Origin: CBDFLD01 sp965249005
Lineage (GTDB): Bacteria > Acidobacteriota > UBA6911
DNA: 64,000 bases
Direction: 5' to 3'
Assembly (NCBI GenBank): GCA_965249005.1
Contig: CBDFLD010000021.1
Location: 848,674-912,673, forward strand
Part shown: one piece after another, positions 28,930 to 36,950 of the stretch
Position numbering within the stretch: the stretch's first letter is position 1
Layout: the number at the start of each line of letters is the position of its first letter
Translations under genes and position numbers: made by a program
The notes under the pieces: model-generated
Told to the model about the DNA's origin: nothing
Databases searched by the model: none
What the model saw: only the letters and a program-made list of their open reading frames with translations

Positions 28930-29523
28930 ATGAACGAGCGCCGTGCCTTGATTACTCGAACCACCAACGAGAACAGTGTACGAGTCTCGCTAGGTCTGGA
29001 CGGCCAAGGGAAGGGGGCTTGCGAAACGAGAATCCCCTTGCTCGATCACCTGCTGGTTCTCTTTGCCAGACACGGAAGGTTCGATCTCGAGGTTCGTTGT
29101 AGCGGAAGTCTCGATGTCGCTGCTCCCCGCTCACTTGAAGAGGTAGGGGTCTGCCTGGGCCTTGCCCTGGACGAGGCGTTGGGGACCGATCGCGAATTGG
29201 TTCGATTTGCCCATTCTTATTGCCCCATGGAGGAAACGTTGGCGCGCACGGTTGTCGATCTTTCAGGCCAACCGTCCTTGCTCTACAGGGTTCCAAAAGG
29301 TCGCGAGCACCCCGGAGTGCTCGATCCCGAGCGAGTAGAAGATTTCTGGAGGGAGCTGGTGGCACACGCGCGTATTCATATGCACATCGAAGTTTTCTAT
29401 GGCCACGAGGCGCATCGCCTCCTGGAATCGGTGTTCATATCCGCCGCGCGCGCGTTGAGGCAGGCGAGTCGCTTCGAGCTTTCCTCGGGAAGCTCCCCTC
29501 GGGCAAGAGAGTCTTCTCGTTGA
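28930..29523 (+). CDS. hisB: Imidazoleglycerol-phosphate dehydratase-like protein lacking metal-site His pairs
   Basis: This 197-residue protein has the HisB fold throughout: IPLLDHLLVLFARHGRFDL, VGVCLGLALDEALG, PMEETLARTVVDLSGQP and LLESVFISAARALRQA. The two HHxxE metal motifs are broken. The first reads PRSLEE (residues 66-71) in place of HHTVED, and the second reads EAHRLLE (160-166) in place of NDHHxxE. The C-terminal SSKG phosphate motif is also absent. True IGP dehydratase needs two Mn ions bound by those His residues, so this protein should not catalyse that step in the usual way. The frame is intact and the fold well kept, arguing against simple decay. It follows the altered hisD. Confidence 0.8.
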   Translation: MNERRALITRTTNENSVRVSLGLDGQGKGACETRIPLLDHLLVLFARHGRFDLEVRCSGSLDVAAPRSLEEVGVCLGLALDEALGTDRELVRFAHSYCPMEETLARTVVDLSGQPSLLYRVPKGREHPGVLDPERVEDFWRELVAHARIHMHIEVFYGHEAHRLLESVFISAARALRQASRFELSSGSSPRARESSR

Positions 29524-29634
29524 CGCCTGTCCCCGGGTGTCAAAGTCCGAGATGTTCGGTTAACATTATTGTCTTACTAAAGTTGGGGAGTATATCAGCA
29601 ACCCCTCCGTCGGAAGTGTACCGGGAGGATTGCA

Positions 29635-30690
29635 ATGGCTCATCCGTTGCACTGGATATCGCCCGAGATCGAAAACCGGGCAGGTGCTTTTTGTAGCGAG
29701 TTTCGCTCCAATATTCCGTTCTCTCACCTGGTGATCGACAATTTTCTGGAGGACGATTTCTGCCAGGAACTCATAACTCAATTTCCGGAGTTCGACGCCA
29801 CAAGGGCCATGAACGAGCACGGAGAAGTGGGCAGAAAGGCGGTGTTCGAAAAGGTGCGAAAACTCGGGTCCGCGTACCGCGCTTTCGATGAAATGATCCG
29901 ATCGTCACCGTTTCTTCGCGTGATGAGTCAGATGACGGGGATAGCCAATCTCATCTATGATCCGGAATACATTGGAGGGGGAACTCACGAAAACCTCCCA
30001 GGTCAGGATCTCGATCCCCATATAGACTTCAACTACCACCCGCGCCGGGGCTGGCATCGGCGGCTCAATCTCATTTTGTTTCTCAATCCGGAGTGGCGCG
30101 AGCAATGGGGAGGCAACCTGGAACTTCACTTGAACCCCTGGCTTTCCTCGGAGAAGAACCGAGTCAAAACCGTCGTGCCTTTGCGCAACCGGTGTGTTCT
30201 TTTCGAGACCTCCGAGGCCTCGTGGCATGGATTCAGAAGGATCGAATTGCCCAGTTCTCGATCTGCGTTGTCACGCAGATCTCTGGCTATCTACTATTAC
30301 ACGGAATCTCGCCCCGAGGATCAAGTCGCCCCGGATCACAGCACGGTCTATGTCCAGCGGCAACTGTCGGAGCACATTCAACCCGGCCGCACTCTTTCGG
30401 AGCAGGATTTCAAGGAGATCCGGGAGTTGATAGTCCGCCGCGATCACTACATTAAATTCCTATACGATCGAGAGCTGTACCGCTCCGACGATTTCAACTT
30501 TCTTCCTCCCAACCCGCAAAGAGACCGAGCCGATCAAGATAGCCGGCTGGACGCGCTGATCGGGTGGTTGAACAAGAGTCGAGGCGAAGCCAAGGCGTTG
30601 CGGGAGCTGCTCGGCCGAGTCGAACAGAGCCCGTCCTATCGTCTGGGCCGGACATTGAGCTGGCCTATTCGCAAGATCCTGGGCCGATAG
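29635..30690 (+). CDS. 2-oxoglutarate/Fe(II)-dependent oxygenase
   Basis: This 351-residue protein has a prolyl-hydroxylase-type double-stranded beta-helix. The iron ligands are HxD in LDPHIDFNYHP (about residues 124-134) and a distal His in ASWHGFRRIELP, with an Arg a few residues on for 2-oxoglutarate. The block NLILFLNPEWREQWGGNLEL is typical. The C-terminal tail (about 300-351) is helical and ends SYRLGRTLSWPIRKILGR, a tail seen in enzymes encoded in surface-polysaccharide clusters. A GGGAGG site precedes the ATG. It likely hydroxylates a protein or sugar-linked substrate, not identified. The 20-bp tandem repeat begins over its stop codon. Confidence 0.87.
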   Translation: MAHPLHWISPEIENRAGAFCSEFRSNIPFSHLVIDNFLEDDFCQELITQFPEFDATRAMNEHGEVGRKAVFEKVRKLGSAYRAFDEMIRSSPFLRVMSQMTGIANLIYDPEYIGGGTHENLPGQDLDPHIDFNYHPRRGWHRRLNLILFLNPEWREQWGGNLELHLNPWLSSEKNRVKTVVPLRNRCVLFETSEASWHGFRRIELPSSRSALSRRSLAIYYYTESRPEDQVAPDHSTVYVQRQLSEHIQPGRTLSEQDFKEIRELIVRRDHYIKFLYDRELYRSDDFNFLPPNPQRDRADQDSRLDALIGWLNKSRGEAKALRELLGRVEQSPSYRLGRTLSWPIRKILGR

Positions 30691-30738
30691 GCCGTTCACA
30701 CCGCCGATAGGCCGTTCACACCGCCGATAGGCCGTTCC
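30684..30738 (+). repeat. 20-bp tandem repeat, about 2.8 copies, spanning a stop codon
   Basis: The unit CCGATAGGCCGTTCACACCG occurs perfectly at 30684-30703 and 30704-30723, then in part to 30738. The first copy contains the TAG stop of the oxygenase gene. The third ends just before the ATG of the protease gene, where a ribosome site would be expected but is not evident. Confidence 0.9.
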
Positions 30739-30741
30739 ACC

Positions 30742-31569
30742 ATGAAAGACAAAGAGCCGGTCCGGCCTCCCTCCCCGGGAGCGTTCTCCGAGCCCCGACG
30801 GGTTATTGGTTCTGCAGACAAGATGGTCGCCTGGCTGGAGATATTCTTGCTCTGCGGCTTCGTCACCCAAACCATGTCCGAAGGAATCCTCTTGGCTACG
30901 GGGGTGCAGCCCGGGGACCCGCTGCGAGCACTCTTCAACTTTGCTGCCGTCGATGCCTTGCTGGTTGTGCTGCTGGTGGCTGCCCTGCAGTGGAGACGAG
31001 GAGGTGTGGTGGCACCCTTCGGCCTCCATCCACCGGACTGGAGAAAGGAACTCGGGATCGGCCTCCTCGTGGGGTTGGGTTTGTTCCTGGTAGTGGCCAT
31101 CGGCAGCGGACTTTTCCTCCGTTTTTTGTGGCCTGCGGTTCCGGCCTCGAGGAATCTTGCGTGGATGATGGATGGTTCTGACGATCTCTTTCTATTGCTG
31201 GGGTTGGGTATCGTGGGTGGTGGATTGCGAGAGGAGGTGCAGCGGGCCTTCATTCTGAGACGATTCGAGGTTGTCTTCCGAGGTCGCAGTGGTGCTCCCA
31301 AGACAGTGCAGTCCACAGGGGGACCCTCAGGTACGGTTGCCAGTCCGAACGCCGGTAGCTGGGTCGGGCTGACACTGTGGAGCGTCCTATTCGGCCTCAG
31401 TCATTCGTTCCAGGGCTTGGATGCGGCAATCACGGCCGTTGTGGCAGGACTGTGCCTCGGGGGTGTCTTTTTGTGGCGCCAGAGTCTCTGGACTCCGATG
31501 CTAGGTCACACCGTCGCCAACGCAGCCACGGCTTTTTTGGCCTTCTACCGTCCGGAGTTTGTCCGTTAG
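30742..31569 (+). CDS. CPBP-family intramembrane metalloprotease
   Basis: This 275-residue membrane protein has about seven helices. The CPBP (Abi) signature is present: GLREEVQRAFILRRFE (Glu-Glu-x-x-x-Arg, about residues 158-173), FGLSHSFQGLDAAI (His), and TPMLGHTVANA (His) near the C terminus. These residues bind zinc in the CAAX protease family. Roles include prenyl-protein processing, peptide processing and immunity to bacteriocins. The partner here is unknown. It lacks a clear ribosome site and is separated from the oxygenase only by the tandem repeat. Confidence 0.88.
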   Translation: MKDKEPVRPPSPGAFSEPRRVIGSADKMVAWLEIFLLCGFVTQTMSEGILLATGVQPGDPLRALFNFAAVDALLVVLLVAALQWRRGGVVAPFGLHPPDWRKELGIGLLVGLGLFLVVAIGSGLFLRFLWPAVPASRNLAWMMDGSDDLFLLLGLGIVGGGLREEVQRAFILRRFEVVFRGRSGAPKTVQSTGGPSGTVASPNAGSWVGLTLWSVLFGLSHSFQGLDAAITAVVAGLCLGGVFLWRQSLWTPMLGHTVANAATAFLAFYRPEFVR

Positions 31570-31589
31570 GCTCGCCGGAGTTTGTCCGG

Positions 31590-31595
31590 TATAAT
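31590..31595 (+). promoter_or_regulatory. Possible -10 box (TATAAT) upstream of glgC
   Basis: A perfect TATAAT lies 30 bp before the glgC ATG. No good -35 is at 17 bp; GTTAGG with 19 bp spacing is the closest. A 14-bp direct repeat CCGGAGTTTGTCCG (31552-31565 and 31575-31588) sits where an operator could be, just upstream. Confidence 0.4.
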
Positions 31596-31624
31596 CGCTC
31601 CGACTGAGACATTGGAGTGGCCAG

Positions 31625-32872
31625 ATGGAAGATGTTCTTGGAATAATAATGGGAGGCGGGCGTGGATCACGCCTCTTCCCGCTGACGGACGTGAGAAGCA
31701 AGCCGGCCGTCCCGCTGGCGGGAAAGTACCGAATCATAGATATCCCGGTCAGCAATTGTCTGAATTCAGGAGTGAACAAGATCTTTGTGCTCACGCAGTT
31801 CAACTCGGCCTCACTCAACAAACACATTGCCCAGACCTACAAGTTGGATATGTTCACCGGCGGCTTCGTCGATGTTCTCGCCGCAGAACAGACCACCGAG
31901 CATAGTGATTGGTTCCAGGGGACCGCCGATGCGGTTCGAAAGAGCATTAAGCACTTCGAGGGAGTGGAGGGACGCTACGCTTTGATCCTCTCCGGGGATC
32001 AGCTCTATCAGATGCACTTTCGCGAGCTGATAAAATTTCACGTAAAAAACAATGCCGAAATTACTGTGGGCGCCATTCCTGTCTCGGCTCGCCGGGCATC
32101 CGACTTTGGCATCATGCAGATCGACGAGTCCAACCGGGTCCAGACTTTCAGAGAGAAACCAGAGAACGAAGATTTGACTGATCTCGAGAGTCCGCTGGAA
32201 GGCCTCAGCGATTCCGAAGGGCCCTGCAAGTTCTTGGGCAATATGGGCATCTATCTCTTTGGCAAGCGCTTTCTGATCGAGTTGCTGCGCGAGTCCAGCG
32301 CCATGGACTTCGGAAGGGAATTGTTCCCGCAGACGATTAGCAAGCACAAGGTTTACGCCTATGTCTATGATGGTTATTGGACGGACATTGGTAATATCCG
32401 GTCGTTCTATCAAGCAAACCTGGACTTGACGGACAATCTGCCTCGATTCAATTTCCACAGTACGGCTGCCGTCTATACTCATCCGCGCTTCTTGCCGGGA
32501 TCAAAGATGAACAATTGCAGCATTCACCAGAGTGTCGTTGCCGAGGGATCGATCCTCCTGGGTGCTGATATCAAGCACTCGATCATCGGTATTCGGAGTC
32601 GGATCGGATCCGGCAGCACGATCAAGAGCTCGATCGTCATGGGCGCAGACCACTACGAGACCACAGTGGAAATGGAGCAGAATGCGTCGCAGGGTATTCC
32701 CAACGTGGGCATCGGCAACCACTGCACCATCATGAATGCCATTATCGACATAAATGCGCGCATCGGAGATAGTGTGTCGATCATCAACGCGCACAACGTG
32801 CAAGAGAAAGATGCCAAGACGCACTGCATCCGCGATGGCATCATCGTGGTGCCCAAAGGGACGGGACGTTGA
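31625..32872 (+). CDS. glgC: Glucose-1-phosphate adenylyltransferase
   Basis: This 415-residue protein has the N-terminal nucleotide loop GGGRGSRLFPLTDVRSKPAVPL, the ISGDQLYQ-like block LILSGDQLYQMH, and the glucose-phosphate region GIYLFGKRFLIELL. The C-terminal left-handed beta-helix has repeats such as IHQSVVAEGSILLG and IIGIRSRIGSGSTIKSSI. It makes ADP-glucose for glycogen. The length and the FLGNMGIY motif match bacterial and plant GlgC. The gene stands alone with its own probable promoter. Confidence 0.95.
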   Translation: MEDVLGIIMGGGRGSRLFPLTDVRSKPAVPLAGKYRIIDIPVSNCLNSGVNKIFVLTQFNSASLNKHIAQTYKLDMFTGGFVDVLAAEQTTEHSDWFQGTADAVRKSIKHFEGVEGRYALILSGDQLYQMHFRELIKFHVKNNAEITVGAIPVSARRASDFGIMQIDESNRVQTFREKPENEDLTDLESPLEGLSDSEGPCKFLGNMGIYLFGKRFLIELLRESSAMDFGRELFPQTISKHKVYAYVYDGYWTDIGNIRSFYQANLDLTDNLPRFNFHSTAAVYTHPRFLPGSKMNNCSIHQSVVAEGSILLGADIKHSIIGIRSRIGSGSTIKSSIVMGADHYETTVEMEQNASQGIPNVGIGNHCTIMNAIIDINARIGDSVSIINAHNVQEKDAKTHCIRDGIIVVPKGTGR

Positions 32873-32905
32873 TTTGAAAACGGGACCGTGATTTAGGAAA
32901 GACCT

Positions 32906-34936
32906 CTATTGTGGAGCGAGCCCGGAGTTTTCGCGGTATCCCAGTATCATCATCGTGATGTCATCGTGTTGTGGGGCGCCCGCGGAGAATTGCAATACGG
33001 CGTCGTTGAGTTTGTCCAAGATCTCCGAGGCCGGGCGGACCACATGTTCTTTGAGCAACGCATGCAAGCGCTCTTCACCAAACTCCTCACCCGATTTGTC
33101 CAGAGCTTCCAACACACCATCTGTGAACAAGACTAGCCGGTCTCCCGGCTCCAAGATCGCGCGCCCCGTTTCGTAACTGGCCGAATCGAAGAGACCCAGA
33201 ACCATTCCACCTTCCTTCAATTCGACGAGGGATCCGTTCCCGCGCAACAGCAGCGGCGGATTGTGCCCTGCGTTCGTGTAAACACAGTGGCCCTCCGCGT
33301 CAAGAACACCGAAGAAAAGCGTGACGAAGCGGTTTCCAACCCCTCGCTTGACCAGGTTTTTGTTCACGTTGGCCAGGATTGCGGGTAGAGGAAGTCCGAG
33401 CAGGGTCTGCGAGGAAAAGATTCCTTGAAGGACCGACGTCAGCAGCGCGGCAGGCATGCCCTTGCCGGATACGTCCCCGAGGGTAAAGCCGAGACGGCCG
33501 TCTTCGAAATCGAAATAGTCCAAGTAATCTCCGCCGACCTCGTGACAGGGGATGTTGTGGCTGTGGGCCGACACATAGGGAAGCACCTTGTTGGAGGGTG
33601 GCAGGAGCGCCTGCTGGATTTCCCGGGCGATGGCCAACTGCTCGTCCATCTTCCGTTTTTCCTGGGATTCCTTGTAAAGACGCGCGTTGTATATGGCCAT
33701 TGCCGCTTCGGAGGCGAGCGTCTCCAGGGCGTCCAGCGCGGTGTTCGACAGTCCTGTGCCAACCCTCTGGCTGTCGACATAGAGCACTCCAATGGTATCC
33801 ATTCGTCCCATTCCGGTTGCACCGGAATCCTGAAAGGCGAGGTACCGCAGCGGGAGACAGAAGATACTGCGTACCCCCAGCCGGCGCGTGCTATGGTGAT
33901 CTTCCGGGGAATCTCCAAAGTCCAGATCGTTGATGACCATTCGCTTTCCCGTTTCAAAGACCTCATCCGGTACTCGTCGACTGGTTTGCAAGGCCGAGCT
34001 TTCCAGGGGCCGCTTGTAGCTGTTGCGGGCACATCGGAACTCCAGTTCCCCTGAATCGTTTTTGAGCATGATGAAACCGCGGTCCGCACCCGTGAGCTCG
34101 ACGGAGTTGTCGACCACAAGGGCCAGAAGATCATCGAGCAACGGAATCGAACTGAGGGCTCGCAAAGTGGAGAGTAACTTGCTAATCTCGCGGAACCCTG
34201 TGATGCCCAAGCTCACATCGGTTCTCGAAGACGCTCCGAGAAGGGAATCCAGCAAGTCACCCTGGTGGAACGTCAGGCCTTGACCCTGCAGGCCGCCGAT
34301 CTGGATACGATCTCCCGGAGAAAGTTTCGCCTTCTCGATTCGATTTCCGTTCAAGAACGTGCCGTGTTTGCTTCCTAAGTCTCGCATCCAGAACTCGCCG
34401 CCATCCACGGTGACTTCCGCATGCGTCCGGGAAACGTTCATTTGCACCAGCACGAGGTCGTTGTTCGAGCTTCGGCCGATTGAAAACTGCGGCATCAGAA
34501 TCGTTGCCCAATGTTCCTTGCCGGTCGAATCCAGATAACGAAAGCGGGCATGAGGTCCGTCTTCGGTTTCCGGGTTAGCCATGGCCCGATTCACTCCTTC
34601 CATGATCGACTGGTCCGTCAACGGAAGCGGAATAACGTCGTCGGCGCCCGCATGCCAAGCTTCCAGGATTGATACCGCGGTGGGGTTTGACAGAACGACT
34701 ATGATCGGTGTGGAGGGCCGGAGTTTTCTGATGCTCCGCACTTCGTTGAAGTCGCTCGAATCGGGTGCGGGGCGCAGGAAGACAAGATCATGGGTCTCTT
34801 TCTCGACGGCGGAGAGTGCTTTGCCGAGACTGTCCTCTGCCGTCAGTCGATGCCCTTGCTCTGTCAGGATGTTCCGAGCCACGGCGCAGTCAGCCGCCGC
34901 GATTCCGACCCACAGTATGGAGTAAGTGCTCGACAC
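32906..34936 (-). CDS. FHA-GAF-PP2C (SpoIIE-type) phosphatase with a degenerate receiver domain
   Basis: This 676-residue cytoplasmic regulator has four modules. Residues about 1-125 resemble a response-regulator receiver, but the phosphate-accepting Asp position reads Arg (DLVFLRPAP), so it should not be phosphorylated. Residues about 150-235 are an FHA domain (FSIGRSSNNDLVL, SRTHAEV, GSKHGTFLNG) that binds phosphothreonine. Residues about 270-430 are a GAF domain. Residues about 450-670 are a PP2C-type phosphatase with GGDYLDYF, LGDVSGKGMPAALL and LVLFTDGVLEA. Such proteins usually act in partner-switching control of anti-sigma factors. No anti-sigma or STAS gene is nearby. Confidence 0.9.
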   Translation of the reverse strand: MSSTYSILWVGIAAADCAVARNILTEQGHRLTAEDSLGKALSAVEKETHDLVFLRPAPDSSDFNEVRSIRKLRPSTPIIVVLSNPTAVSILEAWHAGADDVIPLPLTDQSIMEGVNRAMANPETEDGPHARFRYLDSTGKEHWATILMPQFSIGRSSNNDLVLVQMNVSRTHAEVTVDGGEFWMRDLGSKHGTFLNGNRIEKAKLSPGDRIQIGGLQGQGLTFHQGDLLDSLLGASSRTDVSLGITGFREISKLLSTLRALSSIPLLDDLLALVVDNSVELTGADRGFIMLKNDSGELEFRCARNSYKRPLESSALQTSRRVPDEVFETGKRMVINDLDFGDSPEDHHSTRRLGVRSIFCLPLRYLAFQDSGATGMGRMDTIGVLYVDSQRVGTGLSNTALDALETLASEAAMAIYNARLYKESQEKRKMDEQLAIAREIQQALLPPSNKVLPYVSAHSHNIPCHEVGGDYLDYFDFEDGRLGFTLGDVSGKGMPAALLTSVLQGIFSSQTLLGLPLPAILANVNKNLVKRGVGNRFVTLFFGVLDAEGHCVYTNAGHNPPLLLRGNGSLVELKEGGMVLGLFDSASYETGRAILEPGDRLVLFTDGVLEALDKSGEEFGEERLHALLKEHVVRPASEILDKLNDAVLQFSAGAPQHDDITMMILGYRENSGLAPQ

Positions 34937-35271
34937 GACGCGGTTCCTTGAGCTTTCAGCGATCAGCGTCTGACCGGCGCGTCGCGCCGGTCACTTGGGA
35001 CAGTAACTGCCCGGTACGACCCTAAGATCACGATTTTCGCGATCTTGCTAAGATACACGAATAAAAGCAGTTCCGCGAGCAGTTGCTGGAGAGCCTTCAG
35101 CTTACTAATCTCGCTAAGACGATCTTCGCAGGTGAGACCGAGAAAGTGCTTTGTGTGGCTGCTCTTATGCGCCCAGCATAGCAAGATTACGAGAATCGTC
35201 GTCACAAGGCAACGCGGTTTCTATCCCAAGTAACCGGTGCGTCCGCCGGTCAGTCGCTCTCAAGAAACTAA
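34937..35271. repeat. Intergenic region holding copy A of a structured dispersed element
   Basis: The stretch holds a perfect 10-bp hairpin TGACCGGCGC-GTC-GCGCCGGTCA (34971-34993). A second hairpin at 35024-35046 follows (AAGATC stem plus an inner three-pair stem), then the conserved tract TCCGCGAGCAGTT (35072-35084). The same order of parts, nearly without gaps, occurs at 49420-49550. A weaker hairpin-like copy lies at 35231-35252. No ORF here looks real. Confidence 0.7.
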
Positions 35272-36642
35272 TCATGTTAGTGCTGTAGATGGAACCAGTT
35301 GCATGTTGAGCTGTTTGGCCTTTTTCTTAAGGTATCGGAGTTGTTGTTCCTGGTACTTGGACTCATAGTATTGCGCTCCTTTGTCTGCGTATTGCTGGCC
35401 GTATTTGAGCATGCGATAGATAATTCGTGCGAGTTTATGAGCGATGGCGGTAATGGCCTTGGCGGGACCCAAGCGGGCGCGGAGACGTCGGTAGTTGGCC
35501 CCTAGGGCACTTTTACTGTGCCGGAGTGTTGAGGCAGCCATCCGGAGGGCATGGGCGGTGCGGTTTTTGACTTGCTTGGTCCCTCGTCTAATTACCTTGC
35601 CGCCACTGATGGCATTGCAGGGTGCCAGTGCCAACCAGGCGGCGAAGTGCTTCTCAGTTTTCCAGGGGCTTATATCGACTCCGACTTCGGCGATGACGGT
35701 AGAAGCGGTCATGACATCGATGCCGTCCACGGAAGTAAGATCGACACCGGTAATGCGATACAGTTCGGAGCGTAGGTCAAACTGGGGAGCGTTTCCGCGA
35801 GGTTTCGATCCCTTGCGTCCCGGCAATGGATGAGTTTGGGTATCAGCCTTGTTGTTGAAGGTTTGGATATGGGCATGGATGGCTCTGTCACAGTCAGCGA
35901 TTTTACTCTGGTAGGTCTCGTACATTTGCAGAGACTGACCGAGGACAAAGAGCAATTCTTGGCGCCAGTCGCCGTGGAGACTTTTGGCAATAAGATCTCG
36001 GCCCGATCGGATTCGGGGGTGTTTGAGTTGAGCGAGTTTGTCAGGGTCTCGTTCGCCGTCGAGGATAGCACGAATGATTGCGAGTCCCGTGACACCACTG
36101 ATGTCGCTGATGACGTTGGCGAGTTGGATATTCATTTCTGTCAGAGCTTTTTGCATGTGTTGAATACAGGTACTGGCTGATTTGACGAGATTATCTCGCT
36201 GACGCCAGTAGGTTCGAAGCACACAGATCTCGTTTGGAGGACGATAGGAATTCTTGAGCAGTCCGAAAGTCTCGAGCTTTTGCAGCCATTGACAATCCTT
36301 CACGTCGCTCTTACGTCCGGGGACCTTCTGGACATCGTGAGCGTTGACCAACTTGACGGTGAAGCCGCGAGCGTCCAGGACTTGATATAAAGGAATCCAA
36401 TAACTGCCGGTGGACTCCATGACGACTGTGTCGATATCGCAGGATTTCAGCCACTTGGCCAACCGATGCAGATCAGCCGTAAAGCACTCGAATCGACGGA
36501 CCGGTTCAGAATCACGGTCTTGTGGCACGGCAACATAGTGTTGGGCATTTCCAACGTCGATGCCTGCAACATTGAGATTGAGTGGAGGGAAGGTAAAAGG
36601 ATTTCGTTTCGATTTGGATCGTGATTTTCGATGTCTTGGCAT
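35272..36642 (-). CDS. IS110-family transposase
   Basis: This 456-residue DEDD transposase starts at the ATG 36642, with AGGAG about 10 bp upstream; the longer open frame runs into noncoding sequence. The N-terminal domain has VAGIDVGNAQHYVAVP (first catalytic Asp), VVMESTGSYWIPLYQVL (Glu) and HDVQKVPGRKSDVKDCQWLQ (Asp-x-x-Asp). The C-terminal domain (Transposase_20 type) has LTSVDGIDVMTASTVIAEVG and the Ser-containing ISGGKVIRRGTKQVKNRT. IS110 elements insert by an RNA-guided route using a bridge RNA from their noncoding end. The copy looks intact and possibly active. It sits between the PP2C gene and uvrD, in an intergenic region with other repeats. Confidence 0.95.
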   Translation of the reverse strand: MPRHRKSRSKSKRNPFTFPPLNLNVAGIDVGNAQHYVAVPQDRDSEPVRRFECFTADLHRLAKWLKSCDIDTVVMESTGSYWIPLYQVLDARGFTVKLVNAHDVQKVPGRKSDVKDCQWLQKLETFGLLKNSYRPPNEICVLRTYWRQRDNLVKSASTCIQHMQKALTEMNIQLANVISDISGVTGLAIIRAILDGERDPDKLAQLKHPRIRSGRDLIAKSLHGDWRQELLFVLGQSLQMYETYQSKIADCDRAIHAHIQTFNNKADTQTHPLPGRKGSKPRGNAPQFDLRSELYRITGVDLTSVDGIDVMTASTVIAEVGVDISPWKTEKHFAAWLALAPCNAISGGKVIRRGTKQVKNRTAHALRMAASTLRHSKSALGANYRRLRARLGPAKAITAIAHKLARIIYRMLKYGQQYADKGAQYYESKYQEQQLRYLKKKAKQLNMQLVPSTALT

Positions 36643-36900
36643 AGAATTTAATCTCCTTAACGGTTGGGGGCTCGGCCCGGTTGCGGAAGGGTTTAAAAAC
36701 CTCTCAAACGGGGTCGAGCTTCCGTCCATCAAGGAACGAGAATCACGCCACCAAACAAGTGACCGCCAAAGAACCGGAACCACGCTGAAAGACGGGCATA
36801 GAAGCACCAATGCTCTGTCGGTTTTAACTGCCGAGCCTCATCCCAGCATGATGGCACGCAATGAACTTCTGGCGGCCAGTTTCTTTTGCAAGTAACTAGC
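36643..36900 (-). ncRNA. Candidate bridge RNA region of the IS110 element
   Basis: This 5' noncoding end of the element contains a stable stem-loop at 36670-36719. A nine-pair stem is formed by GCTCGGCCC and GGGTCGAGC (one G-U pair), and an inner AGGGTTT/AAACCT hairpin sits in its loop. In characterised IS110-group elements the bridge RNA is made from the noncoding end upstream of the transposase gene. The location fits; the target- and donor-binding loops are not assigned. Confidence 0.4.
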
Positions 36901-36907
36901 GCCCCGC

Positions 36908-36950
36908 GCTAGTTGGTCGCTGATAGCTGATAGCTGACCGCTGAAAGCTA
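36908..36950 (+). repeat. Short tandem GCTGATA/GCTGACC repeat
   Basis: GTCGCTGATAGCTGATAGCTGACCGCTGAAAGC is a run of seven-base words (GCTGATA, GCTGATA, GCTGACC, GCTGAAA). It is the simplest member of the dispersed repeat family in this window and abuts the 3' end of the uvrD gene. Confidence 0.65.

Larger units (their letters stand above)
35237..36900 (-). mobile_element. IS110-family insertion sequence (approximate limits)
   Basis: The transposase gene at 35272-36642 plus about 260 bp of noncoding 5' end make up the element. IS110 elements lack clear inverted repeats and often leave no target duplication, so the limits are estimates. Sequence on both sides belongs to the dispersed intergenic repeats. 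Confidence 0.6.

Noticed and set aside
27526..29523. hisD and hisB as simply decaying pseudogenes
   Set aside because: Both frames are open over full length with good fold conservation and the changes are confined to active-site motifs.
30684..30738. CRISPR-like array
   Set aside because: Repeats are directly adjacent with no spacers and there are no cas genes.
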